A DNA stretch of 25,664 nt from an uncultured Lachnoanaerobaculum sp. (GTDB lineage: Bacteria > Bacillota > Clostridia > Lachnospirales > Lachnospiraceae), in NCBI GenBank assembly GCA_937925515.1, contig CALALP010000009.1, forward strand, positions 1 to 25,664, read 5' to 3'. How positions within the stretch are numbered: position 1 is the first letter of the stretch; each line of letters opens with the position of its first letter. Under the pieces are notes generated by a model. It had not been told where the DNA came from, did not search any database, and saw only the letters and a program-made list of their open reading frames with translations. Below, one piece after another: positions 15,990 to 24,743 of the stretch. Made by a program: the position numbers and the translations under genes.

Positions 15990-16793
15990 TTATCCTTTTA
16001 CTGAACCTGAGGCAATCCCAACTACTAAAAACTTTTGACTAAACAAATATACTAAAATTGACGGAAGTGTTAAAAGTAACATTACAGCATATATTCGTGC
16101 AACATCTTCAGGACTTTGATATGTGCTTGATACAAAATACTGAGCTGCCAAAGTAACTGTATAATTTTGTTCATTTCTCATAACCAACAGTGGAATTAAG
16201 TAATCATTCCAAGAATATATAAAAGTAAGAACCATAACATTTGCAATAATAGGACTTCCTAATGGAATCATAAATTCATACCAAATACGAAAAGTAGATG
16301 CTCCATCCAATTTTGCACTCTCTAATAATTCATCAGGTATAGTATCAAAATAATTTTTAACCATAAGTAACATCATAGGTGCATTAAATGCAACTAATGG
16401 AATAATTACTCCAAAATAATTATCCAATAAATTAAGTCTTTTTATTGTTGCAAATAATGGACTAGTTACTGATGCAACAGGTACTGTAAGGCAAGCAAGC
16501 ATCATTCCATAAATCAGTTTACTCCCCTTAAATTTCATTTTTGAGAAAGCATAGGCTGATAAAGTTGTAATAAAAGTAACTGCTATTGCTGTAAATATAG
16601 CTATAAACAAACTATTAAATACTACCTTAAAGTAGCTAATCTTTTTGTAATTTAAAATATATTGGTAATTTTTAAAACCACTAATTTGTAAGGACTTTAT
16701 AATTGCAATACCTATTGGAAATATCCATATAAAAGCACAGAAAATAAATATAATATAGCTAATTACTTTTATCTTTAATTTATTATTTCCCAT
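15990..16793 (-). CDS. Carbohydrate ABC transporter permease (MalG/AraQ type)
   Basis: Second membrane subunit of the oligosaccharide importer. The 267 residues have six predicted membrane segments and the family EAA loop ESAKLDGASTFRIWYEFMIPLGSP, which contacts the ATPase. The C-terminus ends in FLVVGIASGSVKG, typical of MalG-type subunits (usually ...GLTAGAVKG). ATG 16793 lies inside the end of the preceding permease gene (11-bp overlap), with AAAGGAGG 6 nt upstream, so translation is probably coupled. The 137-bp gap to the binding-protein gene is AT-rich, with no clear hairpin. Confidence 0.92.
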   Translation of the reverse strand: MGNNKLKIKVISYIIFIFCAFIWIFPIGIAIIKSLQISGFKNYQYILNYKKISYFKVVFNSLFIAIFTAIAVTFITTLSAYAFSKMKFKGSKLIYGMMLACLTVPVASVTSPLFATIKRLNLLDNYFGVIIPLVAFNAPMMLLMVKNYFDTIPDELLESAKLDGASTFRIWYEFMIPLGSPIIANVMVLTFIYSWNDYLIPLLVMRNEQNYTVTLAAQYFVSSTYQSPEDVARIYAVMLLLTLPSILVYLFSQKFLVVGIASGSVKG

Positions 16794-17670
16794 TTGTTTC
16801 CTCCTTTGCCAATCTTATTTGCAAAAATGACATAGTAACAGATATTATTAATATTGCTACTCCAATAGATGCTGCACTACCTGCATCAAACTCTTTAAAT
16901 GCTTTTTCATATAAATAAGTATTAAGTACAGTTGAAGAATGTCCTGGCCCTCCACCTGTCAATAGCTTAACAATATCAAAAGTTTTAAGAGAACCTACTA
17001 TACCTAGTATAATAAGCACATTACTTGTTCCTCTTAACATAGGAATTGTTATAGAAAAAGTAGTCTTCCAAAAACCTGCACCATCAATTTTAGCCGCCTC
17101 ATAAATATCTTCCGGTAATCCCATTAACCCTGCATAATAAGTAATCATTGAAAAGCCCATCCACTGAAATATATTTACGATTATGATAGAAATTAATACA
17201 TATCTCTTATCTCCTAGCCAACTTACTGCTATAAATTTAAGCCCTATTGCTCTAAAAAATGTATTAAGACTACCATGAGTTGGATCCATAATAATCTTAA
17301 AAATTGCAGTAATAATTGATGTTGCCATTGCAATAGGCATAAAATAAATTGTTTTAAATAAATTACTTCCTAAAAGTTTTTGTTTTAATAATAATGCTAA
17401 AAAGAAACCAATTATTGCTTGCAAGAATACTGTAAAAAAGAAAAATATAATATTATTAAATGTAGCTATCCAAAATGTTTTATCACTTAACATATTAGAG
17501 TAATTTTTCATTCCTACAAAATTCATTTCAAGTGAAATACCATTCCAATCTGTAAAACTTATCCCTATCGTATAAATGATACAATAATATATAAGTATAA
17601 ATGATAACAACATTAGAGGTAGAATAAATAAATATGCCTGCCAATCATTTTTTTTTCTTAATCTATTCAT
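16783..17670 (-). CDS. Carbohydrate ABC transporter permease (MalF/AraP/UgpA type)
   Basis: First membrane subunit of the oligosaccharide importer, pairing with the MalG-type subunit whose gene it overlaps by 11 bp. It has six membrane segments and the EAA loop EAAKIDGAGFWKTTFSITIPML. The tail carries LTGGGPGHSSTVLNTYLYEKAF, a strong family signature. An upstream in-frame TTG at 17685 exists, but the AAAGGGGAG ribosome site overlaps that extension and precedes ATG 17670, which is therefore preferred (295 residues). No ATPase gene is present in the locus, so the pair must borrow one, probably an MsmK/MsmX-like shared ATPase encoded elsewhere. Confidence 0.92.
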   Translation of the reverse strand: MNRLRKKNDWQAYLFILPLMLLSFILIYYCIIYTIGISFTDWNGISLEMNFVGMKNYSNMLSDKTFWIATFNNIIFFFFTVFLQAIIGFFLALLLKQKLLGSNLFKTIYFMPIAMATSIITAIFKIIMDPTHGSLNTFFRAIGLKFIAVSWLGDKRYVLISIIIVNIFQWMGFSMITYYAGLMGLPEDIYEAAKIDGAGFWKTTFSITIPMLRGTSNVLIILGIVGSLKTFDIVKLLTGGGPGHSSTVLNTYLYEKAFKEFDAGSAASIGVAILIISVTMSFLQIRLAKEETNGK

Positions 17671-17762
17671 ACACTCCCCTTTCAAGTATATTTCTTTAAA
17701 TATCTAACATTATCATAATCCATACTATAACTAAAAAAGATAACAACTTTTTTTGAAATACT

Positions 17763-19310
17763 CTAATTTTTTGCAATAAATTCTGTTGGAGTTATTCCCT
17801 CATTTTCCTTGAAAACCTTAAAAAAATAATTATAATTGCGAAAACCTGCTTTCTCTACTATTTCTTTCATGCTAATTTTATTTCGCAGCAATAAACTTTT
17901 AGCCTTATTAACTCTTTGCATATTTAAAAATTCTACAAATCTCATTCCTGTTTCCTGTTTAAATATTCTACTTAAATGTGTATAACTACTTCCAACTTCT
18001 TCTGCACATTTTTCAAGTGATATATCCTTGTCATAATTTTTAATGACATAATTTATTGCTTTTCGTACAATTAAAGAGTATTTTTGTATATTGTTTTTTT
18101 TATATTCTTTCTTGTTATTATACAGTTCCATTATTTCTATCCGTATATATTCAAAAATTTCGTTTTCCTTAATACGTCTATTAACTTGTTCAGCCTCCAA
18201 AACAGTAAGCATATCTTGCTTAATCATAAGTTCAATTAACTTATCACAAAATAATTGTATGTATTTTATATCCATTCTAACATCTTCCATGTACGAAAAT
18301 ATTTCATTTAATACTTCTTTACAATCTTGTTCTTGATTAGACATCTCAAATTTTAGCTGTTTCCAAAAACCAATAGGTATATCATTATTATAGTAATCAA
18401 TTTTTTCTGTAAACATAGAAGATATAACTCTATTCCCACCAAAATAGAGTTTATCCCTAGCTAGACTATCCAAGTAATAGACTTCTTGTATTGCTGTATT
18501 TAAATTTAATTTCAATTCTCCAACTACTATTGTAGTTGTTATATCTAACATTCTAATAATCTGCCTCTGTAATCTTCCTGTAAGATTTTTCACAGTATTT
18601 AATATAAATAATGTACTCGTTACATCTGCAAAGGATAATAAAATCATTATATGTGCTTGTTTAGTAAAATAAACTAGATATTTATACTCGCTACCCAGTA
18701 TTTGCCCTAAAATATCTATAACTGCCTTACCAAGTTCTTGCTTATATTCTAGTGGATTAATATTTTCTATAAATAAATAATCAGGGCTAATCACTAGAGG
18801 TATAATATTATGACAGATAAAATCAATCTGCTTTTGTTCAGACATTTTTTTTATATTTTCTTCACAAAACTCATTCTTATCTTTCATACAATATCCAATG
18901 CGATGATATAATTTCCTTTCTTCCGGAACTATTCTATATTTTTCTCTAACCTGATTAAGCACTCTAAGTAAATTGTCTTTTGTTAGCTCATGCTTTAAAA
19001 GATAATTGTCTGCACCATTAATTAAACTTCCTCTAACAAACTCAAAGTTATCAAATGCACTTATCACTACCACAGGTAGAAATTGGTTTATAACATGAGC
19101 CATTCTTATTAATTCAACACCACTCATTCCTTGCATTTGCATATCACATATCATTATATCTATCTCATTTTTTCTAAGCCATTCAATAGCTACTTTTCCT
19201 TCAGAAAAATCTGCAACAATTTCATATTCTAAATTATTTTCTAGCAATCTCTTAATAGTATTTCTACCTGTTATTTCATCATCTACTATTATAACCTTAA
19301 CTTTTATCAT
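17763..19310 (-). CDS. Response regulator with AraC-type DNA-binding domain (YesN-like)
   Basis: Cytoplasmic activator that most likely switches on the downstream transporter and GH43 genes. The 515-residue protein has a receiver domain at 1-120 with acidic pocket D10/D11, phospho-acceptor D56 in IMICDMQM, and K106 in NYLLKHEL. A central region (about 130-400) has no obvious motif, as is usual in YesN-like proteins. The C-terminal 100 residues are the AraC double helix-turn-helix (ISLEKCAEEVGSSYTHLSRIFKQ, then SMKEIVEKAGFRNYNYFFKVFK and GITPTEF). The open frame reaches 19403, but ATG 19310 has AGAGGAG 7 nt upstream and begins right at the receiver. It overlaps the kinase gene by 14 bp. The 92 bp between it and the permease gene may hold its operator. 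Confidence 0.93.
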   Translation of the reverse strand: MIKVKVIIVDDEITGRNTIKRLLENNLEYEIVADFSEGKVAIEWLRKNEIDIMICDMQMQGMSGVELIRMAHVINQFLPVVVISAFDNFEFVRGSLINGADNYLLKHELTKDNLLRVLNQVREKYRIVPEERKLYHRIGYCMKDKNEFCEENIKKMSEQKQIDFICHNIIPLVISPDYLFIENINPLEYKQELGKAVIDILGQILGSEYKYLVYFTKQAHIMILLSFADVTSTLFILNTVKNLTGRLQRQIIRMLDITTTIVVGELKLNLNTAIQEVYYLDSLARDKLYFGGNRVISSMFTEKIDYYNNDIPIGFWKQLKFEMSNQEQDCKEVLNEIFSYMEDVRMDIKYIQLFCDKLIELMIKQDMLTVLEAEQVNRRIKENEIFEYIRIEIMELYNNKKEYKKNNIQKYSLIVRKAINYVIKNYDKDISLEKCAEEVGSSYTHLSRIFKQETGMRFVEFLNMQRVNKAKSLLLRNKISMKEIVEKAGFRNYNYFFKVFKENEGITPTEFIAKN

Positions 19311-21033
19311 AAAATTTCTCCTCTTTAATAATAGGAAGTACAAAAACTGCTCTAGTGTATCTATTCTCTTTACTTTCATATTTAAGTTCATAATTTTTGC
19401 CAAAAAATAACTTCAACCTCTCATTTACATTTTGTACTCCAAGTCCATTAAATGTATTTTCTTTTCTAACTTTTTTACTAAACAACTCTTTTATCTGTAT
19501 TTCTGACATTCCACTACCATTATCTTCAATAGCTATATACAATTTTTCATTTCTTATCTCTACAAATATTCTTATAACTCCCTGCCTTGATAAATCTTTA
19601 GGGATACCATGATAAACAGAATTTTCTACTATTGGTTGTAATATAAATTTAGGAACATAAATACCTTCTATATCTTTTTCTTTTATATATTTTTCTACTA
19701 AAAAATCATAACTTCCACTATACTCTATCATAGTAAGATAATTATCCACATAAGCTAATTCATCTTTTAATAAAATCATATCTCGTTCTCTATGCATTGC
19801 ACTTTGAAGTAATGAATTTAGTGAAGTAATAAGTGGGACAATGTTACCTGCATGTTGTACTTTTGCCATCCAAATAACAGTATTTAAGACATTAGAAATA
19901 AAATGAGGGTTTATCTGTGCTTGTAAAAAATCCATTTCTACCTTATGTTTTTGTTTTTCTTCTTCTGCAACTTCATTCATCAATTCATTAATCCTAGTTA
20001 CCATGTTATTAAATGTTGTACCTATTTGCCCAATCTCATCTTTACTTTTAACCGGATATAAAGCATTTAAATTTCCTTTAGATACTTGTTTCATTCTATC
20101 TCGCAATAAAGTAATTCTCTTTGTCATTTTAGATATGATAATAATTTCTGCCACTCCTGATAAAATTAATATAAAAATCATCAATCCCATAGTTAATAAT
20201 ACTGTTTTATTGATGCCTTTAACATAATAATTAGAGGGTACTGCTAAGGTAAATTTCCACTCTATATCTTTTACTTCAAATTCAGAATAAACAAAACCTT
20301 TCTGAGTATTATTCTTATTTAATATTTCACCATTACAATTTGAAAATATTATTGATTTATTTGCATTTATAACTTGGAACTTACTTCCCTCGGGAAGATT
20401 AGATGAAAATATATTTTCAATAACACCATAATCAAAATATAGAATTACATATCCAAGTAAATTTTGATTCCAATCAGTTATACCTTTAATTGCAGGTACT
20501 ACATAATCACTTGAATATGTCGATTTTCCCCCTTCAACATGAATTGGGTTCATCATAATCATATTCTTTTTTAATTTATCCTGATCAAGTTCCAATATTT
20601 TCTCATATATCTTTTTATTGTCCTGCATTAAATGTGAAGTTGAAAATATGCAGTCCTTTTTAGCTACCACTGTAATACCTACAATATAATATTTATATCC
20701 ATTAAGTTCCTTTATAAACCTTTCTATTATTCTTCTACTTCTTAAATACTCTTTGTTCCATTGACCGTTATTCTCTATTTTATTATTATTTAAATCTTCC
20801 ATAGGTTTTATAATATTAGTATTATTTGATGATATTATAAATGCCATGTATGAAGTATCTTTTAGTAAATACTCAAATGCATGACAAGCATCAAGCATTG
20901 TGCTTTCCGATATACTTTTTAAGTAAGTATCTGTTAATTTACTACTTACCCTATACCATATAGATATTATTACAATGCCACTTAGTATTAATACAGTCGA
21001 AATTACTAAAAAAATTTTTTTCTTTATTGACAT
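19297..21033 (-). CDS. Sensor histidine kinase (YesM-like, Cache-HAMP-His_kinase)
   Basis: Membrane sensor paired with the YesN-like regulator. Numbering from ATG 21033 (578 residues): a membrane helix at about 5-27, an extracellular Cache-like domain to about 275, a second helix at about 277-301, HAMP at 302-355 (MKQVSKGNLN...KDEIGQIGTTFNNM), and a His_kinase domain with phospho-acceptor H377 in QINPHFISN. The ATPase part has N-box QPIVENSVYHGI, G1 EDNGSGM and GLGVQNVNERL. The frame is open to ATG 21045, but ATGGAG directly before ATG 21033 serves as ribosome site, so the later start is chosen. The family usually reads PHFLYNTLN, so FISNVLN is a mild variant. The ligand is unknown and is probably an extracellular sugar or a sugar-bound binding protein. 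Confidence 0.92.
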   Translation of the reverse strand: MSIKKKIFLVISTVLILSGIVIISIWYRVSSKLTDTYLKSISESTMLDACHAFEYLLKDTSYMAFIISSNNTNIIKPMEDLNNNKIENNGQWNKEYLRSRRIIERFIKELNGYKYYIVGITVVAKKDCIFSTSHLMQDNKKIYEKILELDQDKLKKNMIMMNPIHVEGGKSTYSSDYVVPAIKGITDWNQNLLGYVILYFDYGVIENIFSSNLPEGSKFQVINANKSIIFSNCNGEILNKNNTQKGFVYSEFEVKDIEWKFTLAVPSNYYVKGINKTVLLTMGLMIFILILSGVAEIIIISKMTKRITLLRDRMKQVSKGNLNALYPVKSKDEIGQIGTTFNNMVTRINELMNEVAEEEKQKHKVEMDFLQAQINPHFISNVLNTVIWMAKVQHAGNIVPLITSLNSLLQSAMHRERDMILLKDELAYVDNYLTMIEYSGSYDFLVEKYIKEKDIEGIYVPKFILQPIVENSVYHGIPKDLSRQGVIRIFVEIRNEKLYIAIEDNGSGMSEIQIKELFSKKVRKENTFNGLGVQNVNERLKLFFGKNYELKYESKENRYTRAVFVLPIIKEEKFYDKS

Positions 21034-21084
21034 AAAATACTCCATTTATTCAGTTTATAAGATTAGCTTGTGTCTAATACTTAT

Positions 21085-21093
21085 ATTTTAACA
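21085..21093 (-). promoter_or_regulatory. Candidate extended -10 upstream of the YesM/YesN operon
   Basis: On the minus strand TGTTAAAAT forms an extended -10 (TGn plus TAAAAT), about 50 nt before the kinase ATG. No good -35 is seen 17 nt upstream, as is common with extended -10 promoters. Confidence 0.35.
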
Positions 21094-21181
21094 TAGTAAA
21101 TACTAACTTTTTTATATCATTTTTATACTTTCACTCTACTTTTTTGCGTTTTCTAAAAATCAATACTATATTTTTACCTAA

Positions 21182-21230
21182 TAAAAAACACAGGATAATC
21201 CTCGCATCAACGAAGATACCCTGTGTTTAA
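21182..21230 (-). terminator. Intrinsic terminator after the DUF1700 gene
   Basis: Read on the minus strand, AAACACAGG pairs with CCTGTGTTT. Inner pairing of GTATCTTCG with CGAGGATTAT surrounds a short loop, and the stem runs into TTTTTTAT. It ends the transcript of the 21248-21778 gene and insulates the YesM operon that follows. Confidence 0.8.
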
Positions 21231-21247
21231 AACAATATATTCTCTTT

Positions 21248-21778
21248 TTACCTCCTAAAAAGCCTTATTACCAAAAGAATTACAATAAAAGGTATTAGTA
21301 CAGGTCCTAAAAACTTCAAAATAAGACCTGTTAGGGTTAGAGCTACAACAACTACTAAAAATACCACTCCAACTGCCCCATATATAATAAGATTTGGATT
21401 TATATATTTTATTTTATAATTTTCCTCATCTACATTTTGCTCATAAAAATCTTCTTTATAAATGTTTTCTTCATAAGGTTCTTCCTCATACACATTTTCA
21501 CTTTCAACTTCATCATCGTTTGAAAAGTCTTCATATTCTGCATTATTTATAATTTCACTTCCTGCAAATTCATCATCTATTCCTACTGATTCTTTAATAG
21601 AGTTTGCTATAAGTCTTGGATCTCCAAGTTCTCCCAATACTTCTTCTTCACTTCTTCCCTTTTCAATCTCTGAGTCAATATATTCATCATAAAATTTCAA
21701 ATTTTCTCTCACAAGCCCAAGTGAACCTGTTGAGGATAATGATTTGCTAAGTCCCTCTAAAAACTCTGTTTTGGTCAT
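21248..21778 (-). CDS. DUF1700 (HAAS-domain) membrane protein
   Basis: Membrane protein of unknown exact role. The N-terminal 65 residues fit the DUF1700/HAAS signature: MTKTEFLEGLSKSL, then FYDEYIDSEIEKGRSEEEVLGELGDPRLIANSI. Residues about 70-128 are extremely acidic and Tyr/Asn-rich (for example YEEEPYEENIYKEDFYEQN) and probably unstructured. The C-terminus has two hydrophobic segments (about 130-150 and 153-173) ending in the basic RLFRR. In many Firmicutes such genes follow a PadR-type regulator, and the family is thought to act in signalling or sporulation control; no PadR gene is adjacent here. ATG 21778 has AAAGGAGAG upstream. It appears monocistronic. Confidence 0.8.
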   Translation of the reverse strand: MTKTEFLEGLSKSLSSTGSLGLVRENLKFYDEYIDSEIEKGRSEEEVLGELGDPRLIANSIKESVGIDDEFAGSEIINNAEYEDFSNDDEVESENVYEEEPYEENIYKEDFYEQNVDEENYKIKYINPNLIIYGAVGVVFLVVVVALTLTGLILKFLGPVLIPFIVILLVIRLFRR

Positions 21779-21820
21779 TCATCTCTCCTTTAATATTTTC
21801 TTTAAAATAGCTAATGGCTT

Positions 21821-21829
21821 ATTGTATCA
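21821..21829 (-). promoter_or_regulatory. Candidate extended -10 of the DUF1700 gene
   Basis: The minus strand reads TGATACAAT, an extended -10 about 45 nt before ATG 21778. The -35 region is weak, so this is a tentative call. Confidence 0.35.
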
Positions 21830-21908
21830 AGAATTTTAAATATTTAAGTGAACTTTTTATTAAATATTTATTTTAAACGAGGCTTAATTATATATGCTAC
21901 TAACTAAT

Positions 21909-21945
21909 ATGGGGTTTTCCACGCCGTAGGCGTAGAAAACCCCAT
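21909..21945. repeat. Dispersed hairpin repeat, copy 4
   Basis: Inverted repeat with outer arms ATGGGGTTTTC / GAAAACCCCAT and inner arms ACGCC / GGCGT around GTA, interrupted by one C-A mismatch. The core corresponds to the CTCGCC-NNN-GGCGAG core of copies 1 and 3. It lies in the 271-bp gap between the DUF1700 start and the stop of the wall-binding protein, 3' of the latter gene. No T-run follows the stem on either strand. The rest of the gap is AT-rich with nothing else recognised. Confidence 0.85.
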
Positions 21946-22049
21946 TTCAAACTAACTTAGTACAGCAACCAAATATAATCAACTTTGTTGCTTTGTAACT
22001 TCATAATTATACTTAAGTATTTACTAATACAACACCCACTACTAAATAA

Positions 22050-23015
22050 TTATTTTTTTATCCAAGCACCTGTTATATCAACTTCATATCCGTCCGGTGT
22101 TGTAGCATTTTTCCACATATGATTATCATTTGTGTCAAAGTAATACCACTTGTCATTTACCAAAGTCCAACCTGAAACTGCATATCCATTACTGCTGAAA
22201 TAGTACCATTCTCCATTGACAAATCTCCAATCACTTTTAATTCTTGTTCCGTCAGCTAAAACATAAGACCAAAGTGGAGTTGCACCTACCCATGTTCCTG
22301 TAGCTTGTTTAACATTTGCCTTATCTCTTGCCTCTTTAGCTTTAGCATCTGTTATATAGACTGTAGTTGAAGTTTCCCATGCTCCTACAGAATTTGAATC
22401 TCCTTTACTTATAGGTCTTACCTTTACAAAGTAATTTCCTGCTTTTGTCATTAATGGTAATAAGTCTATACTTGTTGAACCTACTATCTGAGAACCTCCT
22501 ATTACACTTCCTGTTCCTCTTGTAAGCCTTACTTCGTAACTTCCTGCACCTGCTGACTCATTCCAACTTGCAAGACCATTAGCATTTAGATTAAGCCCTG
22601 TTAATGGTTCTATTTTATTTTTTAATGCAGGTAACTCAACTGTTACAGAAAGTTGTGAGCCTACTCCTACACCTGATAAATACTTTGCACCGTCTATTTT
22701 AATCTGACTTTCTTTAACTATATCAAATGTATAATCATCATCAGCTACTATAAACAAAAGCTTTAATTTAGGAATAGAGTCTTCTGTCCAAGAAATTTCT
22801 GTATCTATTGGCTCATAGCTGTCATAATAATAGTTATCTGAAGATACAGTAACTTCAACTTTCTCACTTCCGGGTCTTGAATCAGGCTCTATATCTGCTG
22901 TAATTTTAAATGAAACATTTTTAATCTTCTTTTTCTTGGTTGCTGCTTGTACATTAAAACTTAATGCTAATACACAAATTAAAAATAACACTCCTAATCT
23001 AATATTTTTATTCAT
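22050..23015 (-). CDS. Secreted protein with C-terminal cell-wall-binding repeats
   Basis: Surface protein held to the wall non-covalently. Residues 1-24 are a signal peptide ending at VQA. Residues about 30-115 form a beta-rich region without a recognised name. Residues about 130-218 look like a fibronectin type III-like domain (LASWNESAGAGSYEVRL, then GNYFVKVRPISKG). The last 80 residues carry CW_binding_1-type repeats: DWRFVNGEWYYFSSNGYAV, GWTLVNDKWYYFDTNDNH and a divergent last unit ending GAWIKK. Such repeats bind choline or related wall polymers. No catalytic domain is visible. ATG 23015 has AAGGAGAG 5 nt upstream. The function of the N-terminal part is not recognised. Confidence 0.82.
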   Translation of the reverse strand: MNKNIRLGVLFLICVLALSFNVQAATKKKKIKNVSFKITADIEPDSRPGSEKVEVTVSSDNYYYDSYEPIDTEISWTEDSIPKLKLLFIVADDDYTFDIVKESQIKIDGAKYLSGVGVGSQLSVTVELPALKNKIEPLTGLNLNANGLASWNESAGAGSYEVRLTRGTGSVIGGSQIVGSTSIDLLPLMTKAGNYFVKVRPISKGDSNSVGAWETSTTVYITDAKAKEARDKANVKQATGTWVGATPLWSYVLADGTRIKSDWRFVNGEWYYFSSNGYAVSGWTLVNDKWYYFDTNDNHMWKNATTPDGYEVDITGAWIKK

Positions 23016-23120
23016 TTCACTCTCCTTATGAAAAATTTCTAATCACACACTTCTTGCAAGGTGCAACAGCTATTTACACTATAACACCCCATATAAGGTA
23101 GAGCAATTAAAACTTATTAA

Positions 23121-23155
23121 AAAAAGCCTTACAAATTTTATTTATAAGGCTTTTT
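23121..23155 (-). terminator. Intrinsic terminator after rny
   Basis: AAAAAGCCTTA at 23121-23131 pairs with TAAGGCTTTTT at 23145-23155 around a 13-nt AT-rich loop. On the minus strand the stem follows the rny stop codon by about 30 bp and runs into a U-tract. The plus strand also has a T-run, so it could work in both directions. Confidence 0.85.
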
Positions 23156-23186
23156 ATTTTCTTTTTATTCTTTTTTTATTTTCTGT

Positions 23187-24743
23187 TTACTTTGCAATAT
23201 CCTGTACTCGTGATTCTCTTATAACATTTACCTTTATCTGTCCCGGATACTGCATTTCTTCCTCAATTCTCTTTGCTACATCATGAGCTAAAATAATCAT
23301 ATCATCATCGGATACCTTTTCAGGTAACACCATAATTCTAACTTCTCTACCTGCCTGTATAGCAAACGACTTTTCTACACCACTAAAAGAGTTTGTTATT
23401 TCTTCAAGTTGTTGTAATCTAGTCGTATATGTTTCCAATGTTTCTCTTCTTGCACCCGGCCTTGCTGCTGATATTGCATCAGCTGCCTGAACAATACAAG
23501 AAATCAAATTGTCAGGTTCAACATCTCCATGATGTGATTCTACTGCATTTATTACAACAGGTGATTCTTTAAATTTCCTACAAATCTCAGCACCAAGTTG
23601 TACATGTGAACCCTCCACTTCATGGTCAATGGCCTTACCTACATCATGTAGTAATCCTGCTCTTCTTGCAAGCCTCGGATCAAGTCCTACTTCTGATGCT
23701 AAAAGACCACTAAGTAATGCAACCTCTACCGAATGTTTAAGTGCGTTTTGTCCGAAACTAGTTCTGAACTTCATTCTTCCAATTATCTTTACAAGGTCAG
23801 GATGTATTCCATGTACACCTGCCTCAAGCACTGCTGCCTCTCCGGCAGACCTCATAATTGAATCTACTTCCTTTTGTGCTTTCACGACCATTTCTTCAAT
23901 TCTTGCAGGGTGGATTCTTCCGTCTACGATTAATCTCTCCAACGCAACTCTTGCCACCTCACGCCTTACAGGGTCAAAACCTGATAGAACTACTGCCTCC
24001 GGTGTATCATCTATAATTAGTTCAACACCTGTAAGCTGTTCCAATGTCCTGATGTTTCGTCCCTCTCTACCTATAATTCTACCTTTCATTTCATCATTAG
24101 GTAGTTGAACTACTGATACCGTGGTTTCTGTTACATGGTCGGCTGCACAACGTTGAATAGCAGTAACAATGTATTCTCTTGCTTTTTTCTCTGCCTCTTC
24201 TTTTGCTTTGTTGTCAAGCTCTTTTATAAGCTTTGCCTTATCATGCTTTACATCTTCCTCGATTGTTTGAAGTAGGAAAACCTTAGCTTGTTCTGTTGTC
24301 AAGCCTGATATTTTCTGTAACTCCTCAATTCCCTGCTCATAAAGTGATTCTACTTCCCTACTTCTTTCAGCAATTTTTTCTTCTTTTTCTGAAATAGCAA
24401 GTTCTTTCTTATCAATTAGTTCCTGTTTTTTTTCAATCTTTTCTTCTTTTGATAATACTTGTTTTTCATATCTTTGCAGTTCACTTCTTCTTTCTTTGAC
24501 TTCCTTTTCAAGTTCATTTCTAGTCTTTAAAGACTCTTCTTTTGCCTCTAAAAGGAACTCTCTTTTTTTGCTTTCTGCTGTTTTTAGTGCCTCCTCTATA
24601 ATTTCTCTGGATTTAACTTCTGCTGAGCCAATCTTCTCTTCATAAGTTCGTTTACGATATTTTATCGCTTGTATCCAACTCAGAGGCCCCACAATAGCAG
24701 CAGTTATAAGCACTACAATCAAATATGGTATAAATTGCAACAC
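23187..24743 (-). CDS. rny: Ribonuclease Y
   Basis: Membrane-tethered endoribonuclease that starts mRNA decay and processing in Firmicutes. The 518 residues match B. subtilis RNase Y (520). The order is: N-terminal membrane helix (about 3-23), a long charged coiled coil (about 35-190), a KH domain with GRIIGREGRNIRTLEQLTG (about 212-230), and an HD domain with catalytic H366-D367 in LLHDVGKAID, followed by SHHGD. The start is GTG at 24743, with AAGGAGG 7 nt upstream; the SD lies inside a small palindrome, AGGAG-GTG-CTCCT. A terminator follows the gene. Only about 40 bp separate the start from an IS30 end, so its native promoter may have been replaced. Confidence 0.96.
   Translation of the reverse strand: MLQFIPYLIVVLITAAIVGPLSWIQAIKYRKRTYEEKIGSAEVKSREIIEEALKTAESKKREFLLEAKEESLKTRNELEKEVKERRSELQRYEKQVLSKEEKIEKKQELIDKKELAISEKEEKIAERSREVESLYEQGIEELQKISGLTTEQAKVFLLQTIEEDVKHDKAKLIKELDNKAKEEAEKKAREYIVTAIQRCAADHVTETTVSVVQLPNDEMKGRIIGREGRNIRTLEQLTGVELIIDDTPEAVVLSGFDPVRREVARVALERLIVDGRIHPARIEEMVVKAQKEVDSIMRSAGEAAVLEAGVHGIHPDLVKIIGRMKFRTSFGQNALKHSVEVALLSGLLASEVGLDPRLARRAGLLHDVGKAIDHEVEGSHVQLGAEICRKFKESPVVINAVESHHGDVEPDNLISCIVQAADAISAARPGARRETLETYTTRLQQLEEITNSFSGVEKSFAIQAGREVRIMVLPEKVSDDDMIILAHDVAKRIEEEMQYPGQIKVNVIRESRVQDIAK

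Noticed and set aside
17763..19403. Longer start for the response regulator at 19403
   Set aside because: It would overlap the kinase gene by over 100 bp and add 31 residues before a normal receiver domain; ATG 19310 has a good ribosome site.
23629..24108. 159-codon plus-strand open frame inside rny
   Set aside because: Lies wholly antisense to the conserved KH and HD coding region and has no ribosome site; its length comes from codon bias.
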